Positions 15,301 through 19,525 of a stretch of 19,525 nt of DNA are shown here, in pieces. The DNA lies in the NCBI GenBank assembly GCA_025357975.1, contig JANYKY010000207.1, forward strand, positions 1-19,525, given 5' to 3'. Under the pieces are notes generated by a model. It was given only the letters and a program-made list of their open reading frames with translations, made no database searches and had not been told where the DNA came from. Position numbers and translations under genes: made by a program. Source of the DNA: Gemmatimonadaceae bacterium. Lineage in GTDB: Bacteria; Gemmatimonadota; Gemmatimonadetes; Gemmatimonadales; Gemmatimonadaceae. Each line of letters begins with the position of its first letter. Position 1 is the stretch's first letter.

Positions 15301-15511
15301 CGGCCGAAGTGATCGAGCGGCCGCCGCGATTGGGCCCGATGTTGTGCCAGCTCAGTCCTGTAAAGAAGGTGGAGTCGTATCGTGGTGTCGGCTGGGTTGC
15401 CTGTCCCTGTAGCGTTGCGGTTGTCAGCGTCGCAGCAATTAGAACTGCAACTGCATTAGACGCAGAGAACGCAGAGAAGGCAGAAAAAACACCGAACTTT
15501 GGGAAAACCAT
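12341..15511 (-). CDS. Large secreted Asp-box (BNR/sortilin-like) repeat protein
   Basis: 1056 residues. After a signal peptide (hydrophobic VAVLIAATLTTATLQGQA, cleavage about residue 37) the mature protein starts GLSWHNIGPNRGGRS. About ten Asp-box motifs of the form S/T-x-D/N-x-G-x-x-W follow, including TTDGGTSW, SADGGKKW, SKDGGKTW, SRDGGDTW, SDDGGDSW, TTNEGQSW, THNGGKSW, TTDFGKSW. They indicate two beta-propellers, as in VPS10/sortilin and BNR glycosidase-like proteins. The last about 280 residues are a separate region with a beta-sandwich-like FQFYLGRRADNVRIDILDATGKLI and a helical end. Asp-boxes are structural, so no enzyme activity can be assigned. Residues 9-17 (FSAFSAFSA) come from a tandem DNA repeat. 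Confidence 0.9.
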   Translation of the reverse strand: MVFPKFGVFSAFSAFSASNAVAVLIAATLTTATLQGQATQPTPRYDSTFFTGLSWHNIGPNRGGRSITSAGSSSRPNEYYFGATGGGLWKTTDGGTSWKPVTDGQIRSSSVGAVAVSESNPDVVYIGMGEVDLRGSIMQGDGVYRSADGGKKWTHMGLDNTQAIGRIRIDKTNSDLVYVAALGKPSAPNPDRGIFRSKDGGKTWQRILYRNDSTGAVDLAIDPNNPKIMFAALWQAYRIPWKMSSGGAGSGLFRSRDGGDTWTELTRAKGMPSGTIGRIGVSVSGGDSKRIYAIIEADSGGVYRSDDGGDSWHRTNDERKLRQRAFYYTRIIADPKNRDRVYVLNTGIYRSDSAGTKFDVTLDPPHGDNHDLWIAPNDPERMVESNDGGGTVSLNGGTTWTSLHFPTAQVYHVAVTSDFPYHVCGAQQDAGTFCVPSSGWRNLSGINDRNGDWAYDVGGGESGYIAPNPANPDIIYAGSQGALLTRYNRRNGQIRDVQVYPRFFSGEPASALPERWQWTFPIIFSPLDSKVIYTSSQHLWKTTNEGQSWTRISPDLTRHDSTTLGESGGPITHDMNGPEVYATIYTIAPSPRDSSTIWTGSDDGLVFITHNGGKSWTNVTPPDIPPFARISLIDASPYATGTAYLAAKRYQLDDRRPYLYKTTDFGKSWTKIVSGIRNDDYTHVIREDLKRPGLLYAGTEHGIYVSFDDGARWQSLSRNLPDVQVPDIALTGNDVVIATHGRSMYVLHDITALREMSPSMSHAPLHLFTPSTSTRNVDPPTFQFYLGRRADNVRIDILDATGKLIKTYTGVPADSAIKPPKSAVPGCTVPLRTDPRTPTKAGVNSFEWDGRYPGAVGFDCMIIWGGNATAGPMALAGHYQVRVSANGMTQTKPFTIRKDARLTGVTDEDLREQFTLASRITSRINDANQSVIRIRSLRAQLAQRAATTSRPEIRTAITPVVTDLTRIEESLYQTRNRSGQDPLNFPIKLNDRLTALKESVERGDSRPTAASYVVFRQLSADLDTQLAALRAITGQRIPAINKLLAAAGQSPVADNH
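15461..15487. repeat. 9-bp tandem repeat inside the BNR signal-peptide coding region
   Basis: Three units of cgcagagaa-type sequence (cgcagagaa, cgcagagaa, ggcagaaaa) read on the minus strand as FSA-FSA-FSA. The repeat looks like intergenic low-complexity DNA captured by the reading frame. Confidence 0.75.
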
Positions 15512-15590
15512 TTCATTCTCGGGTGGAGGCTGCGAACGCGTTCGTCGTCACACAGGTGAGACGTGTCCGCGAAAGACAAAAATACCCATA

Positions 15591-15628
15591 AGGCAAAAAC
15601 CACAGGCCAAAAGCCAAAAGCCAAACAC
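15591..15628. repeat. Degenerate heptamer repeats upstream of the imuA-like gene
   Basis: Units of the form GGCAAAAACC, AGGCCAAA, AGCCAAA, AGCCAAA repeat every 7-8 bases in the gene-free stretch 15512-15705. They resemble the CAAGCCA-type units downstream of the imuA-like gene (16404-16443), in the same orientation. Confidence 0.6.
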
Positions 15629-15705
15629 AACAGCACAAGGCTACGAATTGCTTTCGGTATTTGTTCGGTATAGACTAAGGAACGGTCCTTTTCACAGAGT
15701 TTCCC

Positions 15706-16416
15706 TTGTCCTCCTCGGCAGTCCTCCGATCGCTCCTCGAGCAAAGATTTCCGGATGCAACACCGGTCACGCACCGAACTGCGGATCCGGTCGCAACCGG
15801 GATTGAGGCGCTCGATGCCATTTTGCCGGGAGGAGGATTGCCTCGTGGAAGGCTCTCTGTCTGGATGCCACAGGGAGGCGCAACGGCAATTCTGCGTGCC
15901 GCATGCCATTCGGCCGCACGAAACGGGGAGCGCGCGGCGTGGATCGACGGGCTCGGAACAATCACCGGGCAATTCTGGCAGGAAGGCGCGATTCTGGTAC
16001 GGCCGGCCAATCGCCGGAATTCCCTCCGCGCCGCCGAAGAGCTCCTTCGATGCGGAGGATTCGGGATCATCGTCCTCACCGGTTCGGAACCCGCCGGGAC
16101 GGAGATGGTACGTCTTTCCCGCGCAGCACGCGAAGGAGGCACGGCATTCGTGGCGCTGACGACACACACATCGATGGCAAGCGTAAGACTCGTCTCACGC
16201 ATCATTCCCGACAGCTACATCTGGGAGCGCACCCCGTTCGGAGATCCGGCTGAGGCATCATCGGCACGCATCAAAATCAGCGCTCAATCGCTTGGATGGA
16301 GCCGGCATACGGAGCTGAGCATACCGGTTGTGCCTTACGCACTTCGAAGTTCTCTGGAAGCGGGACTTCCCGATCGGCGAGGAATCAGGAGCCACCAGTC
16401 ATGTCACAAGCCATAA
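15706..16416 (+). CDS. imuA: ImuA-like RecA-related protein
   Basis: 236 residues. TGIEALDAILPGGGLPRGRL (31-50) and AAWIDG (77-82) match the start of the RecA-like core as seen in ImuA. The Walker A loop is degenerate (MPQGGATAI, 54-62, no GKT/S), and the Walker B-like strand is FGIIVLTGSEP (119-129). ImuA normally works with ImuB and DnaE2 in SOS-induced translesion mutagenesis. Here no imuB or dnaE2 follows. Start is a TTG at 15706, with only a weak site upstream; I chose it because the frame is otherwise lacking earlier starts. The last residues (SCHKP) are encoded by repeat DNA, so the native C-terminus may be altered. I see no clear LexA box in the upstream repeats. Confidence 0.7.
   Translation: MSSSAVLRSLLEQRFPDATPVTHRTADPVATGIEALDAILPGGGLPRGRLSVWMPQGGATAILRAACHSAARNGERAAWIDGLGTITGQFWQEGAILVRPANRRNSLRAAEELLRCGGFGIIVLTGSEPAGTEMVRLSRAAREGGTAFVALTTHTSMASVRLVSRIIPDSYIWERTPFGDPAEASSARIKISAQSLGWSRHTELSIPVVPYALRSSLEAGLPDRRGIRSHQSCHKP
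16387..16403 (+). promoter_or_regulatory. Orphan ribosome-binding site and start codon after imuA
   Basis: AGGAG (16387-16391) lies nine bases before ATG (16401-16403), overlapping the end of the imuA-like gene, exactly where an operon partner such as imuB would begin. The ATG frame reads only MSQAIIHKHKPQANA and stops inside the repeat element. The signal therefore seems to have lost its gene. Confidence 0.55.
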
Positions 16417-16723
16417 TCCACAAGCACAAGCCACAAGCCAACGCTTAAACAGCAAAAACAAAGTCAACTGATTGGTCCACCGAGTGGACGGATCCGGAAC
16501 GGATTTTTGCGGATGGTCTTTTGTCCGCGGTTGGTTACGCCGCAAACCGTTTATCGGGTTTGTTCTTGCTGCGAAACGGATTGCACTGTAGTTCGACTGA
16601 GCCGTTTGTTATCCGCGTAAATCCGTTCCGGATCCGCCCCAATCCGCGGACCAGTCAGTTGACTTTGCTTGTGGCTTGTGGCTTGTGGCTTGCGGCTTGT
16701 GACTCGTGGCCTGCGGCTTGTAG
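16404..16723. repeat. 320-base imperfect inverted-repeat element with heptamer-rich ends
   Basis: The inner arms pair strongly. 16460-16478 (AAAGTCAACTGATTGGTCC) matches the reverse complement of 16648-16666 at 18 of 19 bases. 16489-16514 matches that of 16611-16636 at 24 of 26, sharing CGGATCCGGAACGGATTT. The outer ends are degenerate CAAGCCA/GCTTGTG heptamer arrays, also inverted relative to each other (16404-16443 and 16667-16723). The centre (16515-16610) contains no coding frame. No transposase is present, so it could be a MITE-like or REP-like non-autonomous element. It occupies almost the whole gap between imuA and the DUF885 gene. Confidence 0.8.
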
Positions 16724-16728
16724 TAAGG

Positions 16729-18576
16729 TCAGCATCTCGACGGCACAGGATTCACTGTCGGCCTTACGCCCGCCATATAAAGTCTGCGAACTGTCGGCAC
16801 AGAAACCGGCCCATACGACAAGACCGTATCATGATACCGGCACATGTTGAACCGGTTTCCCTCTCGAGCCTGTACATCGCGGCGTAACGCATTCCACTCG
16901 TGCACGCCCGCCATATACGTCATCAACTGGACGTAATCGAGCTGCGCTCGCTGTAGCTTAGCCTCTGCTTCTGGCCTCTCCTGAAACGCATCCTGCATCA
17001 TCAGGGCAACAGCGGAGTCTCCATTCATGTTCATGGTGTGCAGCCGGACGTCGATGATTGCATTCATGTAAATGCGCGCCATCCACTTCAGGCCGTTGAG
17101 CCGCATCTTGACGGGATCTCCGCCATTGGCCCCAGCGTCCTCCATTACACGCTCCGAATAAACCGCCCAGCCTTCCACGTATGGCGTGTTGCTGTAGATC
17201 GACCGAAGAAGGCGACGCCATTCCGGTGTCACACGATTCGCGTACGCGCCCTGCACAGCGTGACCCGGCATCGCTTCGTGAACGGTCAACCTGAGCATCT
17301 GATACTTGTTGTACTCGCGCATCTTCGACTCTGCGCGCTCCGCAGTCCACTCCGATGGAATCGGTGTCACCCAGTAGAACGTCGCCAAGTTCGGCTCGAG
17401 CGCTGGCGCGAACACTGCGCCCGCGACTCCATAAATACCACGCATGAACGGCGGAGTAGGGATCACTCGAAGGTTCGAAAAATCCGCCAGCGACAGGATC
17501 CGCTTATCCACCACCATTTTCTCCAGCTCGGCCACATCCTTCATGCCTTGCTGGACCAGCGAATCGCGATTCGAATGCTCCGTGCCGATTCGCTGCATCA
17601 CCTCGCCCACGACCGCGTTGAGATACGCATCGTGATCGCCCGTCGCGTGGTGGTGTCCGGGAAACCACTGCGCATGCAGCGGCAACGCGAGCTTCAGCAT
17701 CGTCGCCCTCGTGACACGAAGGCTGTCCTCGGCTGAGTGAAGGAGATCCTGCGGCGTGCCGCTCACTTGCAGATAGTACTTGAACTTCTGCGCGAAATTC
17801 GCGGAGCCCATCCTCCAGTCACGCTGTGGTTTCCTGGGAAGGTCATCGCGCACGAACGCCGTAAACTTATCGAGTGAGGCAAGCGCAGCAGGCTCGGCCG
17901 CAGAGTAACGTGCCTCCGACGGAGTGGCCTTCACGAAATCAGCGCCAGTTGTCTTGAGAAGATCTCTCACTCCATCAATCGACTCGATTCCAACGCGGCG
18001 AAAGATGTCGTTCGATGCCGTGAGATTTCCAATCGCCTGATCGACGAAGACCGGAATCTTCTCGAGACGCGCAGACAAATCTTTCGCGCGCGTATTCTTG
18101 TCGGCGTATTCGAGCGAAATATTCGCGAAAAGTGCGGAGCCGAGGTTCTCCGAATATGTCTGCGGTTTCCACTTGTAGAACTGTTCGCCGTCCATCGAGA
18201 AGAACGCGGATCCAACAGCATTCTGCAGAATGTCATAATCAGCGCGAGTCTGCGGATCGAGACGGCCAACCTTCAGCATTCCCAGTCGTCGCCGGAAGTC
18301 CACACAATAGGCGCGTTGCGCGGCCATCCCCGCCGGCGAGTAATCGTCGAGCATTTCGTCCAGCGCGAGGACTTGCTTCGATCGTGGATCAGTGTATCGA
18401 TGAAGCCCTGTCTGCGTTGCTGCTGACGGTGAAAATGCGAGGCTCTTGAAGACAAATTCGTTTGCGAGTGCGGCGAATCCGTCGAGTTGAGTCGAACTCT
18501 GCTGGGCAATCGCAGGTGGCGCGATCGCAGCGACTGAGAGGAATGCTGCTCCAAGCAATGGTCGCGAAAAAATCAT
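16729..18576 (-). CDS. Secreted DUF885-family metallopeptidase-like protein
   Basis: 615 residues. A Sec signal (FSRPLLGAAFLSVAAIAPPAIAQQ) begins directly after the ATG at 18574-18576. The mostly helical body carries the zinc-type motif HEAMPGH (H433, E434, H439) and the downstream EGWAVYSE (E468) expected to complete the metal site; the C-terminus VRRLYMAGVRPTVNPVPSRC is of the normal family type, so the gene is complete. DUF885 proteins are presumed peptidases outside the cytoplasm, but few have defined substrates. The start overlaps the stop of the upstream kinase by four bases (ATGA), so it is translationally coupled. The open frame runs 82 codons further upstream, but that part is antisense-like to the kinase frame and lacks a signal peptide. 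Confidence 0.9.
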   Translation of the reverse strand: MIFSRPLLGAAFLSVAAIAPPAIAQQSSTQLDGFAALANEFVFKSLAFSPSAATQTGLHRYTDPRSKQVLALDEMLDDYSPAGMAAQRAYCVDFRRRLGMLKVGRLDPQTRADYDILQNAVGSAFFSMDGEQFYKWKPQTYSENLGSALFANISLEYADKNTRAKDLSARLEKIPVFVDQAIGNLTASNDIFRRVGIESIDGVRDLLKTTGADFVKATPSEARYSAAEPAALASLDKFTAFVRDDLPRKPQRDWRMGSANFAQKFKYYLQVSGTPQDLLHSAEDSLRVTRATMLKLALPLHAQWFPGHHHATGDHDAYLNAVVGEVMQRIGTEHSNRDSLVQQGMKDVAELEKMVVDKRILSLADFSNLRVIPTPPFMRGIYGVAGAVFAPALEPNLATFYWVTPIPSEWTAERAESKMREYNKYQMLRLTVHEAMPGHAVQGAYANRVTPEWRRLLRSIYSNTPYVEGWAVYSERVMEDAGANGGDPVKMRLNGLKWMARIYMNAIIDVRLHTMNMNGDSAVALMMQDAFQERPEAEAKLQRAQLDYVQLMTYMAGVHEWNALRRDVQAREGNRFNMCRYHDTVLSYGPVSVPTVRRLYMAGVRPTVNPVPSRC

Positions 18577-19525
18577 GATTCCTGTCGGGGAAGCCGAAGT
18601 GAGAACGTGGATCCAACACCGAGAGCGCTCTTGACGGTGAGATCGCCGTTCATGAGACGCGCGAGATCGCGGCTGATGGAAAGACCAAGACCGGTGCCAG
18701 TGTTGCCAGTCGTTTTCGTACGGTTTAGCTGAACGAACGGTTCGAATACGGCCTCGAGCTTGTCCGGCGCAATGCCACATCCCGTGTCCTGCGCGCGGAT
18801 GACGACGCAATTGTCCTCGCACTTCACCGAAATCTCGATCATGTCGCCCCGCTCCGTGAACTTGATCGCGTTCGACAAAAGGTTGAGCAGTATCTGTTCG
18901 ATTTTTTCGGCGTCGCCGATCGCGATGCAGTCGCCGCTGCCGGGCAGGTAGCGATAGTCGAGATGTTTATCGAGAAGCTGCGGCGTCACGAGCGCTTCGA
19001 TCTCCCCCACCAGAGCGTTCAGATCGATCTTGTCTTCCACTATTGCAACCGATCCTGCCTGGAGCTTGGCGAAGTTCAGAACATCGTTGATGAGTGAGAG
19101 AAGATGCCGCTGGCTGCGCTTTATTCTCTCGAGATCTGTCGTCTGCTCGTCGGTGACGGGGCCGCGAATGCCAGCTTGAATGAGATCGGCATAACCGCCA
19201 ATCGCGTTCAGCGGAGTGCGGAGCTCGTGCGACATCATCGTCAGGAATTCGGTTTTCGCGCGGTTCGCTTCCTCGGCTTCGATGCGTGCCGTCTTCTCGG
19301 CCTCGTACAGTCGGGCGCGATCTGCCGCCTGCGCGAACTGCTGGGCAAGCGCCGTCATGAACTCGAGATCGTCTGGCTCGAGTTGCACATTTTCATCGAA
19401 TTGAAATCCAATTCCACCGATCACGCGATCATTGACGACAAGAGGTACTGCAGCCGTCGCACCTTTTCCTGAACGCCGGGAATAATCGGCGAGCTCTGGA
19501 TACTGGTCGCCGCGCTCGACGGCAT
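18573..19525 (-). CDS. Sensor histidine kinase with GAF domain (5' end outside window)
   Basis: The frame is open to the window edge, so the start is not seen. The first visible residues (GDQYPELADYSRRSGKGATAAVPLVVNDRVIGGIGFQF) are the end of a GAF domain. A coiled-coil linker rich in Glu/Ala (ARLYEAEKTARIEAEEANRAKTE) follows. The HisKA dimerisation domain has MMSHELRTPLN (phosphoacceptor His, codon at 19227-19229). The HATPase domain has LLNLLSNAIKF, DTGCGIAPDK and GTGLGLSIS. It is a typical hybrid-free cytoplasmic or tethered kinase, with no transmembrane helix in view. No response regulator lies downstream; its stop overlaps the DUF885 start by four bases. Confidence 0.9.
   Translation of the reverse strand, partial: AVERGDQYPELADYSRRSGKGATAAVPLVVNDRVIGGIGFQFDENVQLEPDDLEFMTALAQQFAQAADRARLYEAEKTARIEAEEANRAKTEFLTMMSHELRTPLNAIGGYADLIQAGIRGPVTDEQTTDLERIKRSQRHLLSLINDVLNFAKLQAGSVAIVEDKIDLNALVGEIEALVTPQLLDKHLDYRYLPGSGDCIAIGDAEKIEQILLNLLSNAIKFTERGDMIEISVKCEDNCVVIRAQDTGCGIAPDKLEAVFEPFVQLNRTKTTGNTGTGLGLSISRDLARLMNGDLTVKSALGVGSTFSLRLPRQES

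Noticed and set aside
15512..15705. LexA-type SOS operator before imuA
   Set aside because: I looked for CTGT/GAAC-like boxes in this stretch and found no convincing spaced dyad; the repeats mask the region.
16404..16723. CRISPR array
   Set aside because: The units are degenerate 7-base repeats with no regular 30-base spacers, and no cas gene is near.
18577..18822. N-terminal extension of the DUF885 protein
   Set aside because: The 82 extra residues are Arg/His/Ser-rich and lie in the kinase gene in another frame. The ATG at 18574-18576 starts an excellent signal peptide.

Overview
The window is about 19.5 kb of moderately GC-rich bacterial chromosome. I infer a Gemmatimonadota-like soil bacterium from the gene set: a very large secreted Asp-box (BNR) repeat protein, a DUF885 metallopeptidase, an EF-G2-type GTPase, many secreted lipoproteins and an ImuA-like RecA relative. 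This is family knowledge plus inference; there is no rRNA or tRNA to confirm it. I see no phage, plasmid, CRISPR array or transposase.

Left edge (1-1125): a rearranged mosaic. A short inverted and direct copy of the 3' part of an Asp/Glu racemase-family gene (1-100) abuts the N-terminal part of an APC amino-acid permease on the minus strand (about 101-430, open to 461). This lies back to back with a headless, frameshifted copy of the racemase-family gene on the plus strand (about 467-1125).

Signalling block (1122-3584, minus): a DUF1579-like exported protein overlaps a LytS-type histidine kinase, which is coupled by a 4-base overlap to a LytTR response regulator.

Middle (3787-8116): a lipoprotein alpha/beta hydrolase, a fragment of a Rieske oxygenase, a small membrane protein, an outer-membrane beta-barrel protein with a strong terminator, a secreted histidine phosphatase, and a stalked LprI-like lipoprotein. 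The last is convergent with a DUF2007 gene that follows the EF-G2 gene (8121-10223) on the minus strand.

Right half (10224-19525): a 500-base gene-free stretch with palindromes and phased TCCGC repeats, then DUF2784 and VOC genes, a half-size TauE/SafE protein, a small lipoprotein, and the 1056-residue BNR protein. An imuA-like gene follows, bracketed by heptamer-type low-complexity repeats. A good ribosome-binding site and ATG, where imuB would be expected, run straight into a 320-base inverted-repeat element. The window ends with a sensor kinase (partial) translationally coupled to a DUF885 metallopeptidase.

The strongest leads are the inverted-repeat element that appears to have displaced the gene after imuA, the mosaic at the left edge with its synonymous-difference duplicate, and the EF-G2 GTPase whose NKxD box reads SMMD. 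Left-edge structure could be an assembly or strain-mixture artefact and should be tested as such first.
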